Part shown: positions 45,149-53,666 of the stretch, one piece after another
Layout of the letters: each line of letters begins with the position of its first letter
Position numbering within the stretch: the stretch's first letter is position 1
NCBI GenBank assembly: GCA_035606915.1
Contig: DATNDU010000032.1
Coordinates: 15,201 to 79,200 of the forward strand
DNA: 64,000 nt
Direction: 5' to 3'
From: Roseiarcus sp035606915
GTDB lineage: Bacteria; Pseudomonadota; Alphaproteobacteria; Rhizobiales; Beijerinckiaceae
Program-made: the position numbers and the translations under genes
The notes under the pieces: generated by a model
Databases searched by the model: none
Told to the model about the DNA's origin: nothing
What the model saw: the letters and a program-made list of their open reading frames with translations, nothing else

Positions 45149-45181
45149 AAAAAAAGCCCGCGAGCCTGATGGCTCGCGGGC
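45149..45181 (-). terminator. Intrinsic terminator on the minus strand
   Basis: An 11-bp perfect GC-rich stem (45156-45166 with 45171-45181, 4-nt loop) followed on the minus strand by seven T residues (the A-run at 45149-45155). It faces a leftward transcript whose gene is not apparent. Confidence 0.8.
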
Positions 45182-45264
45182 GAAGAAGGGCAGGTTGCGG
45201 AACTCGACGATGGAGATACGGCGGAACGCGCGGCTTTCGGAATGGCGCCGGGTCTGGCAGGCCG

Positions 45265-45296
45265 ATGCCTGTATGCCTGTATGCCTGTATGCCTGT
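45265..45296. repeat. Four tandem copies of ATGCCTGT
   Basis: Four exact head-to-tail copies of an 8-bp unit, 92 bp before the purD start. Such short repeats can vary in copy number by slippage. No gene spans it convincingly. Confidence 0.85.
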
Positions 45297-45387
45297 GACC
45301 TCGACCGAGGCTGGCAATTGGCGCTAAAGCGCTGGCTGCACCGGGGCCAATGGCGCGTATGGCCGGCCCGGACACAGGACGCGCGGA

Positions 45388-46716
45388 ATGAATGTCTTGA
45401 TTCTAGGCTCCGGTGGACGAGAGCATGCGCTGGCCTCAGCGGTCGCGAAATCGCCGCTGCTCGACCGGTTGTTCGTTGCGCCGGGAAACCCGGGTTGTGA
45501 AGCGGTGGCGAGCCTGCTGGATGTCTCGATCGTCGATTCCAGGGCGATCCTTGAGGCATGTCGCGCGCATCGCATCGATTTCGTGATCGTTGGCCCCGAG
45601 GCGCCTTTGGTCGCCGGCGTCGCCGACGATCTCGCCGCAGCGGGCGTCGTGGCCTTCGGCCCCAGCCGCGATGCGGCGCGTCTTGAGGGATCGAAGGGTT
45701 TCACCAAGGATTTCTGTCACGAGTTCAGGATTCCAACCGCGCCCTATGGTCGCTTCCGCGACCGATTGGCGGCGCTCGAATACGTCGCGGTGCAAGGCGC
45801 GCCGATAGTGGTCAAGGCCGACGGCCTAGCCGCCGGCAAGGGCGTCGTCGTCGCCGCGACGGTCGCCGAGGCCGACGCGGCGATCACGGCGCTTTACGAG
45901 AACGACGCCGCCGCGGAATGCGTCATAGAGGCGCATCTTCAGGGCGAGGAGGTGTCGTTCTTTGCGCTTTGCGACGGCGAGCGCGCGACACCCTTCGGCG
46001 ACGCACAGGACCACAAGCGCGCCGGCGAAGGCGACACTGGCCCCAACACCGGCGGGATGGGCGCCTATTCCCCGAGCCCCTTAGTGACGCCGCAACTGTC
46101 ACACGAGATTATGCGCGACATCATCCAGCCGACAATCGAGGGCATGCGCCGGCGCGGCGCTCCGTTTCGCGGCCTCCTGTTTGCGGGGCTGATGATGACG
46201 CGGACCGGTCCCCAGTTGCTGGAATACAATGTCAGATTCGGCGATCCCGAGGCCGAGGTCGTCATTCCCAGGTTTCGCGGGGATTTGCTGGCCTGGCTAT
46301 GGGCCGCCGCCAAAGGCGCGCTACCCGAGGAGACGCCGCCGTTCTCGCCGGACGCCGCCCTGGCGGTAGTGATTGCGGCGAAGGGCTATCCCGGCGCGCC
46401 CGTCACGGGCGACGAGATCGGCGGACTGGAGCATGCGTCGGCGCTCGAAGGCGTAGACCTATTTCACGCCGGGACGCGGCGCCAGGAGCAAAAGATCATC
46501 GCCGACGGCGGCCGCGTGCTCGTCGTGACCGGCAACGCGCCCGACCTCGCGGCGGCCCGCGACAAGGCCTATGCGGCCGTCAGCGCGGTGGATTGGAGCA
46601 ACGGGTTTTTCCGTAGGGATATCGGCGCGAGGGCGCTTGCGGACGGAGTTGACGCGGATCACAGCCCCCCCGTGCAGGATGATCGGAGAAAGGCGCGGTC
46701 GGGTCTTGAACATTGA
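45388..46716 (+). CDS. purD: Phosphoribosylamine-glycine ligase
   Basis: A 442-residue enzyme for the second step of purine synthesis. Motifs: NVLILGSGGREHALA at the start, GPEAPLVAGVADDL, the ATP-grasp core (VVKADGLAAGKGVVVA), FALCDGERATPFGDAQDHKR and NTGGMGAYSP. The usual end FFRRDIGARAL is followed by about 20 extra residues (DGVDADHSPPVQD...), so the C-terminus is slightly long, perhaps from a lost stop codon. Confidence 0.95.
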   Translation: MNVLILGSGGREHALASAVAKSPLLDRLFVAPGNPGCEAVASLLDVSIVDSRAILEACRAHRIDFVIVGPEAPLVAGVADDLAAAGVVAFGPSRDAARLEGSKGFTKDFCHEFRIPTAPYGRFRDRLAALEYVAVQGAPIVVKADGLAAGKGVVVAATVAEADAAITALYENDAAAECVIEAHLQGEEVSFFALCDGERATPFGDAQDHKRAGEGDTGPNTGGMGAYSPSPLVTPQLSHEIMRDIIQPTIEGMRRRGAPFRGLLFAGLMMTRTGPQLLEYNVRFGDPEAEVVIPRFRGDLLAWLWAAAKGALPEETPPFSPDAALAVVIAAKGYPGAPVTGDEIGGLEHASALEGVDLFHAGTRRQEQKIIADGGRVLVVTGNAPDLAAARDKAYAAVSAVDWSNGFFRRDIGARALADGVDADHSPPVQDDRRKARSGLEH

Positions 46717-46735
46717 GGAAAGCTCGATCATCGAG

Positions 46736-47680
46736 CTAGGCCTTTGGGGGCAGCGCAAGCACGTCGCCAACCCGCAAGACGCCAGAGCGCATGAACTCGA
46801 CGCCCGCGACGACCTTGCGGCCGGGACGCTGCGCCTGCAACACGCGCAGGGCTCCCGCCCCACATGCCACCGTCATCCGCTCGTCAAGAATTTCGCCTGG
46901 TCGCCCCTGAAGCTCGACGACCTCGGCACGCAGGATCTTCAACCTTTCCAGCACTCCCTTCGCGCTAATTTCGGCTGTCGCGCCGGGAAACGGCGAGAGG
47001 CCGTGAATATGGCCCTTCACGCGAACAGCGCTCGCGCTCCAGTCAATCGGCGCCTCGGCCTTGTCGATCTTGTGCGCATATTCGACGCCGGTGGGGCGCT
47101 GCGGCGCGAACGCCAAGCGCTCGTGGATAAGCGCGTCCCAGTTCGTGCGGATGGTCTCCGCCGCGAGTTCCGCCAGGCGCACGGTGAGTTCGCCGCTCGT
47201 CTCGGCAGGATCGATGCGCGTCCTGATCTCGCCCGCTATAGCCCCAGTATCGAGTCCCGTCTCCATCCTCATAATTGAGATGCCCGTCTCGTTGTCTCCC
47301 GCCATGATCGCACGTTGAACCGGAGCGGCGCCCCGCCATCGCGGCAGCAAAGATGCGTGAAGATTGAAGCAACCGAGCCGTAGCGCCGCTAACGTCTCGG
47401 CAGGCAGCAACAACCCATAAGCGGCAACGATTGCGATGTCGCCCTCCAGGCCCGCGAGTTCCTGTTGGGCCTGAGCGTCCCGCAGCGTTTGAGGCGTTTT
47501 AACAGGCAGACCCAATTCGTCGGCTGCAAGATGAACGGGAGTCTTCACGATCTCCAGCCCGCGCCGTCCGCCCTGGCGTGGCGATTTGGTGTAAACTGCC
47601 ACAATCTCCGAACCGAGGCTTGACAGCGCCTTCAGTGTCGGGACAGCAAAGGCCGGCGCGCCCATGAAAATGACCTTCAT
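46736..47680 (-). CDS. fmt: Methionyl-tRNA formyltransferase
   Basis: A 314-residue enzyme that formylates initiator Met-tRNA using 10-formyl-THF. It starts KVIFMGAPAFAVPTL and carries the catalytic/folate segment FNLHASLLPRWRGAAPVQRA, then GISIMRMETGLDTGAI. The C-terminal tRNA-binding domain ends GDVLAL. The partner gene def is not adjacent. It is divergent from ybgC by 70 bp. Confidence 0.95.
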   Translation of the reverse strand: MKVIFMGAPAFAVPTLKALSSLGSEIVAVYTKSPRQGGRRGLEIVKTPVHLAADELGLPVKTPQTLRDAQAQQELAGLEGDIAIVAAYGLLLPAETLAALRLGCFNLHASLLPRWRGAAPVQRAIMAGDNETGISIMRMETGLDTGAIAGEIRTRIDPAETSGELTVRLAELAAETIRTNWDALIHERLAFAPQRPTGVEYAHKIDKAEAPIDWSASAVRVKGHIHGLSPFPGATAEISAKGVLERLKILRAEVVELQGRPGEILDERMTVACGAGALRVLQAQRPGRKVVAGVEFMRSGVLRVGDVLALPPKA

Positions 47681-47750
47681 GTCGCCGCAAATACCATCGC
47701 GATGTCGAATGGTCAAAGACTGCGGCGTCGCCGCACTAACGGGGGCCCAA

Positions 47751-48170
47751 ATGCCTGAAAACCGGCATTGTCTCACAGTCCGGGTCTATTACGAAGATAC
47801 CGACTTCTCAGGACGGGTCTATCACGCCTCCTACTTGCGGTTCTTCGAGCGGGGCCGTACTGAATGGCTGCGAGGTTGCGGCTTTCAGCACAATCTGCTC
47901 GTTCAGTCGAACGGCCTCGCCTTTGCGGTGACGAAACTGCAAGTGGAATTCGCGGCGCCTGCTTCCATAGACGATTTGCTTGAAGTCGTCACGGAATTGT
48001 CGGGATTCAGAGGTCCGGTGCTCAATTTTCGTCAGGTCGTGAACCGAGAGGGCGCGCCCCTGGTGATTGGCTCCATCGACGTTGTCGCCATCAAGAACAA
48101 CCGCGCGGTGCGGCTGCCGCGCGAGATTCTCAAACTGTTGATGGCCGCCCCCCATCGCGTGCAGTCTTAA
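47751..48170 (+). CDS. ybgC: Tol-Pal-associated acyl-CoA thioesterase
   Basis: A 139-residue hot-dog thioesterase. The active-site segment is YYEDTDFSGRVYHASYLRFF (Asp of TDFSG), followed by LQVEFAAPASIDDLLEV. YbgC usually heads the tol-pal operon; here the next genes to the right are prophage genes on the other strand. The prophage or a rearrangement may therefore have separated ybgC from tolQRAB, or they were never adjacent. Confidence 0.9.
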   Translation: MPENRHCLTVRVYYEDTDFSGRVYHASYLRFFERGRTEWLRGCGFQHNLLVQSNGLAFAVTKLQVEFAAPASIDDLLEVVTELSGFRGPVLNFRQVVNREGAPLVIGSIDVVAIKNNRAVRLPREILKLLMAAPHRVQS

Positions 48171-48273
48171 ACGGCCTCGCGCGCCGCGAGATATCTTGCG
48201 CGTGGACCGAGCCCATGCATGCGCCGTTTCGAGGCGGCGCAACGTTCGAATCTTTGAGCAAAGCAGCGCTTAA

Positions 48274-48308
48274 GATGCGCCGATGCTGGCGACGAGCCCC
48301 GGCGCATC
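48274..48308. terminator. Stem-loop at the left end of the prophage block
   Basis: A 9-bp perfect stem (GATGCGCCG at 48274-48282 with CGGCGCATC at 48300-48308), 15 bp past the tail-fibre stop. It lacks a T-tract, so termination is uncertain; it may also be a remnant of a junction. Confidence 0.3.
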
Positions 48309-48322
48309 AATCAACTGCATAT

Positions 48323-50845
48323 CTAGAGAACGCCGGGGAGACCGTAGAACACGGCTTGATTTCGGCGGACCGCGTCAATTTGCGATGCCGATAACGGTTG
48401 CCGGGAGAGGACGACCTCGCAGATGTCACCCGGCCACCCGGAGCCGCCAGAGCCACTATTGCCGATGATGAGATTGTTTGAGTCTCCAATCGAGCCGCTT
48501 GGCTGCGTCGCACTCCGATAGGCTGCAGCGGCGCCGTTGACGCCGAGAGCCGGCGCATTAGACTGCGCACCGTAACTATAGGAGACATCGTATATCTGCC
48601 CACCCGCCGTCGGCATGAGGGACGAGGAAATCCACGCACCATTGCCGCCAGAAGCTTCGATGGTGAACTGCGGAAAGCCGTAGCCCAGCGTGTAGGCCCC
48701 GGATAGCTCCCAACCAGAGCTGCCAGATAGTCTCGAAAGAAGCCGCATCGAGCCTGTAATAGCCGCCGTCTTGTTCGAGACCACAGAGGCAAATCCGCCG
48801 GCCGCGAACAGGTTGTTAATGGCCGAGTTGCCGCTAACGGTAAGCGACACATCGCCGCCATTTCCCCAGGTCCCGCAGGTCGCGTAATTGAGCGCTGATC
48901 CTTCGATGACGAGCGCCGGTTGAGTGGCGGCAGTGGTGTTGCGGGCCGGATTGCCGTTGCCCGATTGATCGTACTCGGTCACAATAAAACACGAGGTGTT
49001 GGCGCAGAAGGTCGATATCGCCGACTTGTCGATCACACCAGCGGGGTTGGGATAGAAGTCGATGCTGGCCGAGTCGCTGGCGCGCCTGATATTGCACAGC
49101 GGACCGTTGTAGGAGAACGACAGCCGGCGCGCGCATGAGTACGCGCCCGAGACGCCGGAAGTGGAGGTCAAAAAGTCGATCGGCCCCCCGCCGCTCACGG
49201 GAACACCGCCGGAGACGCCGGAGACAAGCGCAGACGACGGAGCATTGTACTCCCAAGCGTAGGGCAAGTTAACGGCGCCGTCAAAGTTCCACAGGCCAGC
49301 CGAACCAATTCCAAATAGTGGAACGTTCGTCGATGAGTGGCCAAGCGTGACGTTGGAGCCGTGCGCTGTAACAGCTGTGATGCCCGAATCCACTCCAAGG
49401 ATCGCCGTATTGACGGTGCTGAGCTGATCAAAGACGTTAAGCCCGTTGACATTGGGAGTCGGATTGGGCCCCGTCAGTTGTACATCGTATGTAGCAGTAA
49501 AGGACTCGCATTCGATTTCAAGCGTTTCGCTGATGTTGTGCAGCGTGAACGCTGCGTTATTGTCAAACAAGGAGACGCAAGGGCCGGCGGCTGTCTGTGA
49601 CAGATAGAGGTGCGTCGTGCGCAGGCCTTCCACCGAGGCCATCCACAGCGGCGCGCCATCATAGCTCACGCCGTAATAGCGAAGCGAGCCGCCGATGATG
49701 TTATTCTCAGTGAACGTATAGTAGGTATCGGCGGGCCAATTGACGGATTGGAACGAAGAGGATACGCCCCAGTGGTTCTGTCCGTCCAACACCATCGCGA
49801 ATTGACCGATGTTGGCGACGGCGACACTGAAGCCGGAGCCCGACCCTCCCAATGAGGCGGCCGATGCCGTGAGGGCGTCGCCGATCGCGTATTGCTTGCC
49901 CTGATTGGTCAGCGTGACGCTCGTGACTGCACCGCCAATAACGGTGACGTTCGCCACCGCGCCGGCGCCAGTCGCCGATCCCGTCAGTGCAACGTTGGTA
50001 TAGGCCCCCGTGACATAGCCACTGCCGCCGGAAATGGCGCCGAGCGACCCAACGACGCCGAGATTGGCGCCGTTGTTTCTGACGATCGGTGAATAGTAGG
50101 CGGTGGATTCGGAGGCGGCAGAATAAACCCCCGCGAAAGTGAAGGACCCCGTGATCTCCAGCCCATAGTGCGTGTGAATACAGCAGGCGATGGTAGCCGG
50201 CGCCGTGTTGCCTTCCTGAAGGCCGATCATCGGCGGCGAACTCGAAGAGCCGATGATAGTGACCTTGTTGAACTGAACGTTGAGCGAACCGAGTGTGTCA
50301 AGGCAAATGTTGCCGACGCCAGAGCATGTCAACGTCAGATCTTCGATCAAAAGACGGGCGCCGCCGCCAAACCGGGTAAATCCGGTGGCGTTGACCTGAG
50401 TGACGGCGCAAGCGACCCCAGTCGTCGAGAAACCACCGATGATACGCACGGGTTGGTTGTTCGCATAAGCCGTCGAACTGCGAGCGGCCGCTAGTGCGGA
50501 GTTCAGATTGGCGGTGTCTGTGGTTGGCGCACCGGAGCAGCCGCCGTAGTCCGCCACGTTGATAACAGTCTCCGGCGTGGTCGTCAGCGACCCGGTCGGT
50601 GAAATGCCGCCGGTGGCGCCCGTGCCGCCTTCAGAGGCGGCAAGCGGGGTGGCTAAACCCGAAAGCGAAGTGATGTCGTTGTTCGGACCGGCCGCCGCGG
50701 CGCCGAGATTTGTACGCGCCGCGGCGGGCGAGCTGGCGCCGGTGCCGCCGTCTTCAACTTTGAGTACCGGCGGGGACACCTGCGCGAACGTGGGCGTCGC
50801 GCAGATTCCGATAAAGAGAACGAAAAGGAGCAAGCATCGTGTCAT
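48323..50845 (-). CDS. Phage tail fibre/spike with signal peptide and arabinofuranosidase-like C-terminal domain
   Basis: An 840-residue protein. It starts with a Sec-type signal sequence (LLLFVLFIGICATPTFA), unusual for a tail fibre. Next comes a tail-fibre collar repeat (EDGGTGASSPAAARTNLGAA, then SEGGTGATGGIS). A beta-helix-like middle follows, with a glycine-rich insert (SGGSGYVTGAYTNVALTG). The last 250 residues resemble the ArabFuran catalytic-type/lectin domain seen in phage tail proteins (RRLSFSYNGPLCNIRRASD, VTEYDQSGNGNPARNTTAA, GDICEVVLSRQPLS). It may bind or cut surface polysaccharide. It overlaps the previous gene as ATGA. Confidence 0.75.
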   Translation of the reverse strand: MTRCLLLFVLFIGICATPTFAQVSPPVLKVEDGGTGASSPAAARTNLGAAAAGPNNDITSLSGLATPLAASEGGTGATGGISPTGSLTTTPETVINVADYGGCSGAPTTDTANLNSALAAARSSTAYANNQPVRIIGGFSTTGVACAVTQVNATGFTRFGGGARLLIEDLTLTCSGVGNICLDTLGSLNVQFNKVTIIGSSSSPPMIGLQEGNTAPATIACCIHTHYGLEITGSFTFAGVYSAASESTAYYSPIVRNNGANLGVVGSLGAISGGSGYVTGAYTNVALTGSATGAGAVANVTVIGGAVTSVTLTNQGKQYAIGDALTASAASLGGSGSGFSVAVANIGQFAMVLDGQNHWGVSSSFQSVNWPADTYYTFTENNIIGGSLRYYGVSYDGAPLWMASVEGLRTTHLYLSQTAAGPCVSLFDNNAAFTLHNISETLEIECESFTATYDVQLTGPNPTPNVNGLNVFDQLSTVNTAILGVDSGITAVTAHGSNVTLGHSSTNVPLFGIGSAGLWNFDGAVNLPYAWEYNAPSSALVSGVSGGVPVSGGGPIDFLTSTSGVSGAYSCARRLSFSYNGPLCNIRRASDSASIDFYPNPAGVIDKSAISTFCANTSCFIVTEYDQSGNGNPARNTTAATQPALVIEGSALNYATCGTWGNGGDVSLTVSGNSAINNLFAAGGFASVVSNKTAAITGSMRLLSRLSGSSGWELSGAYTLGYGFPQFTIEASGGNGAWISSSLMPTAGGQIYDVSYSYGAQSNAPALGVNGAAAAYRSATQPSGSIGDSNNLIIGNSGSGGSGWPGDICEVVLSRQPLSASQIDAVRRNQAVFYGLPGVL

Positions 50846-51450
50846 TGAGCAATCACCACATAGCCGGAACTGTTGATGAACGCCTGCCCACTGGAGACGG
50901 GCGCGCTGGAGCCGGTCTGCACGGGCAGGGCCCCGAAGATCGCCCGCGCCAGGGCGCCGAGCTGCAAATTCGTCAGGCCCGCGAGCGCACCTGCCAACTC
51001 CGTCGGCTGAAGCGCTTGGAGCGCCGCAGCTAGAGCCGCTGGAATCGCAGCGGCCACCGACCGCGGAGTACTGTCGGGGGCGACGATCAGCGAGACGCGG
51101 GCTATTTGGGCGGCGCCAATCGAAAGCGTCGAAGATGCGAAGAGATCGCGAACGGCGGAGCCGTCGGTTGCGGTCAGGGTGATTGGAAACACGCCCTGGG
51201 GCCAGCCTGCCCTCTCCGCGGCGAGCGCAGTTATGATCAGAAGATTGTTATTTGGAGCCGAAACGGCGATCTGACCATTGGTGGAACTCAGCGTCGCGAA
51301 CCCGCCGACCGATAAGGTGAAGCTCAGGCCGTCGAGAGGGACTGGCGTCACGCCGTCGTCCAGGTAGAAGGCGATGCTGAGCTGCCAATCTTCGGCCGAT
51401 TGTATGCCGTCCGAAACCCGGATCAGCGGCAAGAGTGTTAGCGTAGACAT
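50842..51450 (-). CDS. Phage tail-associated protein of unknown function
   Basis: A 202-residue protein with an N-terminal beta-rich part (VSDGIQSAEDWQLSIAFYLD) and an Ala/Leu-rich helical region, ending QAFINSSGYVVIAQ. It immediately precedes the tail fibre with an ATGA overlap, so it is probably a fibre-connector or baseplate component. AGGAAAGG lies ahead of ATG 51450. I do not recognise a named family. Confidence 0.6.
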   Translation of the reverse strand: MSTLTLLPLIRVSDGIQSAEDWQLSIAFYLDDGVTPVPLDGLSFTLSVGGFATLSSTNGQIAVSAPNNNLLIITALAAERAGWPQGVFPITLTATDGSAVRDLFASSTLSIGAAQIARVSLIVAPDSTPRSVAAAIPAALAAALQALQPTELAGALAGLTNLQLGALARAIFGALPVQTGSSAPVSSGQAFINSSGYVVIAQ

Positions 51451-51828
51451 AGGGGGGTCGCCTTTCCTGAGATGCGGCCAGGCTTAGTAGGTCGAGAGAA
51501 TGCTTGGTTTTAGCTTGCTGACGGTCATCGCGGTACGCTTGCGATGCAGCCGCATGACGATATCAAACGGTCCATCCTCACCGCGAAATGTGCAGTAGGC
51601 TGCGCCCTATGGGACGCCTTCGCGTCCCATTGAGCGCCTTCATCTCTTAGGAGACGTGGGCGCCGTTGCGGATAGCGAGCTGAATTCTGTTCGCCTTCGC
51701 CATAGCAAAATTCGCGCATGAGAGGGGAGGGGGCTTGCCGCGATCACGAGACTGATGCAGTTCGGCGTCGCGGGTCCAATTTTCATGAGATGGTGCATCC
51801 GGCCGCGACTCTATCAGACCGCGCGCGG
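51451..51828. other. Gap after the tape measure where tail-tip genes would be expected
   Basis: 378 bp. A GTG-started frame (51647-51832, 61 codons) overlaps the tape-measure stop as GTGA, as a real next gene would, but its sequence matches nothing I know and is short. In related siphoviruses and gene transfer agents the distal tail, peptidase and host-specificity genes follow here; none is present. I read it as a deletion scar with the 5' start of a lost gene. Confidence 0.4.
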
Positions 51829-53070
51829 TCACCGGGCGGCGACACGTCTCATTCCGAGATGCGCGCCGTGACGCACCGCTTCGCTGATCGCGCGCAACAT
51901 CTCAGTCGAGTTCGACCGCATCCATTGTGAAACCGACCCGCCGTCAATAGCGTTAACATGGAAATGTGTGGTCGGCGCGATGGAGACATTGCCGCCGCCG
52001 CGATCAGTTCCTGAAGAAGACGTGGATAGCAGACCGCGGAAGGCCCCAGCCTCGGCTGCTGGCATAATGAGCTCGTTGTGATGAACAAGCGTCAGCATGT
52101 CGGCGGGGACGCTCCACATGCCGATGTCGGCGGACGCCACGGCGCCGGCGGCGCTGGCGACGGTCGCCTGCGCCGCCGCGGCCGGCCCGGCTGCGAACGG
52201 TCCCATGATAGGCGCGAGGAAGCCGAAAACGCCAGCGAAAGCTTCGGCGGCGGATCCAAGGATCGAGCGGACGATCGTGGCGCCTTGAGATGCGAGAGAG
52301 GCTGCGGCGCCAGCTTGTTGGAGGGAGGAGCGGGACGCCGTCCCCGTTACGGTTGCAGCCGTCTTTGCGGCCTCGCCGACCGCCCATTGCACGACCATGC
52401 GGTCGGTCGACGCAATAAAGTCGATCAGCAATTCACTCAGCATGCTCTTGAAAACGTTGCGCCAGCTTTCAGTCCCCGAGAGCAGCCCGCGCAACTGCAA
52501 ATTGAAAGTACTAGCCACGGTGTCCCCGAATTGAACATAACTTTGCGCCTGCTCGGCGAGCGCCTGGTGCGTCAAAGCGGTTAGTTGAAGCCGCTCGCTT
52601 CGCTCGACTGCGGCGATCTGGTTGTCTATGCGTTGTTGATCGGCAAGCGATCCCTGTGCCAGATCGCGCTTGCGGTTCATCAGATCGAGCTCCGCAGCGT
52701 AAGCCTGTTCGACTGAATCGCGCGAGGATTGTAGCTTCTCCTGTTCGGTTACGCGATGGTTGCGCGCATCCTCCGCATAACTCGTTAGCTTCTCGCGCAA
52801 TCCGTCCTGTTCAGCCCTGATTTGGCCAGAGATGGCCTCCTGCGCGCCGCGCAGCGCCTGTGCATAGGCGGCGCTGTCGCCGCTTTGCATGGCTTGCAGG
52901 GCGCGTGAGTGGGACTCTGTCAATGTAGCGCCGAGCGCAGCATATTTGCTGTTTATGTCGGCGATCGGTCCGGCGAGGCTAGCGAGCGCCTCGCGCGCCG
53001 CGGCGATTCCGGACTCGAGATCGCTTGTCGAGGCGCTGAAGTTAACGGCGACATTGGCGTCGGTCATCAT
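51829..53070 (-). CDS. Phage tail tape-measure protein (short)
   Basis: A 413-residue protein: Ala/Glu/Gln-rich coiled coil (about 20-190), then the lambda-type tape-measure C-terminal region with hydrophobic stretches (GLLSGTESWRNVFKSMLSEL, FLAPIMGPFAAGPAAAAQA), ending in a domain with IGMWSVPADMLTLVHHNELIMP and HFHVNAIDGGSVSQWM. Tape measures set tail length; this one would give a short tail. Start ATG 53070 (or 53067). Confidence 0.8.
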   Translation of the reverse strand: MMTDANVAVNFSASTSDLESGIAAAREALASLAGPIADINSKYAALGATLTESHSRALQAMQSGDSAAYAQALRGAQEAISGQIRAEQDGLREKLTSYAEDARNHRVTEQEKLQSSRDSVEQAYAAELDLMNRKRDLAQGSLADQQRIDNQIAAVERSERLQLTALTHQALAEQAQSYVQFGDTVASTFNLQLRGLLSGTESWRNVFKSMLSELLIDFIASTDRMVVQWAVGEAAKTAATVTGTASRSSLQQAGAAASLASQGATIVRSILGSAAEAFAGVFGFLAPIMGPFAAGPAAAAQATVASAAGAVASADIGMWSVPADMLTLVHHNELIMPAAEAGAFRGLLSTSSSGTDRGGGNVSIAPTTHFHVNAIDGGSVSQWMRSNSTEMLRAISEAVRHGAHLGMRRVAAR

Positions 53071-53103
53071 GGCTCCAATCAGGCGACGCAGCGCTTTCCA
53101 GTG

Positions 53104-53666
53104 TCAGGAAAGCGCGGCTCGCAGTTCGGCGATGGAGGGGCTGCGGTTAGTGGGGGCAGCTTCGGGTTCGCGCACGCCCAAAGCGGCGGAGAGCAACCAA
53201 TGGGCAGGCGGGCGGCGCCGCCATTCCGCGCGCAGTGCGAGGAAGCGGGGAACCGTCAAGCTGTCGAGGGCCTCGTCCCAAGTCCACCCCGTCGCTGAAA
53301 CCACTTCGGCGATCAGGGTATCGAAATCGATTTTCCCACCCCTGGCGACGCCTCCACCGTCGCCTGTATGCGAAGCCCGGCCGCCTGTGCAACCGCAGGA
53401 AGCGCGGCGAATAGGTCGGCGATCGAGAAAGGGAGAGCAAGAAAGTCTTCGTAGGTGAGCGACGGCTCGGCATAGGCGATCGCCCGCCAGGCGGCGGCCG
53501 CCAGGCCGTCGATCTGAGACTCGGCTAGTGTCGCGGCGCCAAGTTCGGCCGTCTCGGAATAGACTTTGAGCAGCGCCGGTTGAACAGATTTGATGATGCG
53601 GAACGGCAGGTGCGGCAGGGCCCAGCGGCGACCGGCCAGCTCGATGACGAATGTGTCGTCCGTCAC
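53104..53666 (-). CDS. Tail assembly chaperone fusion made by -1 frameshift
   Basis: The second chaperone frame (visible end EVVSATGWTWDEALDSLTV to SIAELRAALS) has no good start codon of its own. It joins the first frame at a perfect heptamer, G-GGA-AAA, at 53337-53331 (minus strand), in the register needed for -1 slippage. The fused product would be about 187 residues. This mirrors the gpG/gpGT pair of lambda and the tail chaperones of many siphoviruses, which chaperone the tape measure encoded next. Confidence 0.75.
53313..53666 (-). CDS. Tail assembly chaperone, unshifted form
   Basis: A 117-residue protein starting at GTG 53666, overlapping the tail-tube stop as GTGA. It begins VTDDTFVIELAGRRWALPHL and is mostly helical (ADLFAALPAVAQAAGLRIQA). 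It ends 18 bases after the slippery heptamer, exactly as short forms of frameshifted tail chaperones do. It lies between tail tube and tape measure, the canonical position. Confidence 0.75.
   Translation of the reverse strand: MTDDTFVIELAGRRWALPHLPFRIIKSVQPALLKVYSETAELGAATLAESQIDGLAAAAWRAIAYAEPSLTYEDFLALPFSIADLFAALPAVAQAAGLRIQATVEASPGVGKSISIP
53331..53337 (-). other. Slippery heptamer GGGAAAA for -1 frameshifting
   Basis: In the zero frame the codons read GTG GGA AAA TCG; slipping back one base lets the tRNAs re-pair on GGG AAA and continue as ATC GAT TTC in the second chaperone frame. The stop of the unshifted frame lies 15 bases further on. I did not identify a clear downstream hairpin or pseudoknot by eye. 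Confidence 0.75.

Larger units (their letters stand above)
45036..45387. other. Intergenic region between creA and purD
   Basis: 352 bp without a gene I can support. It contains a minus-strand intrinsic terminator (45149-45181) and a 4-copy 8-bp tandem repeat (45265-45296). The terminator implies a short leftward transcript starting between it and purD, or an attenuator in a long creA leader. Confidence 0.35.

Noticed and set aside
45265..45296. Short tandem repeats as a CRISPR array
   Set aside because: Units are 8 bp and directly adjacent with no spacers; no cas genes nearby.
48171..48322. A prophage attachment site at the left end of the phage block
   Set aside because: No tRNA, integrase or matching direct repeat can be seen inside the window; only a stem-loop is visible.
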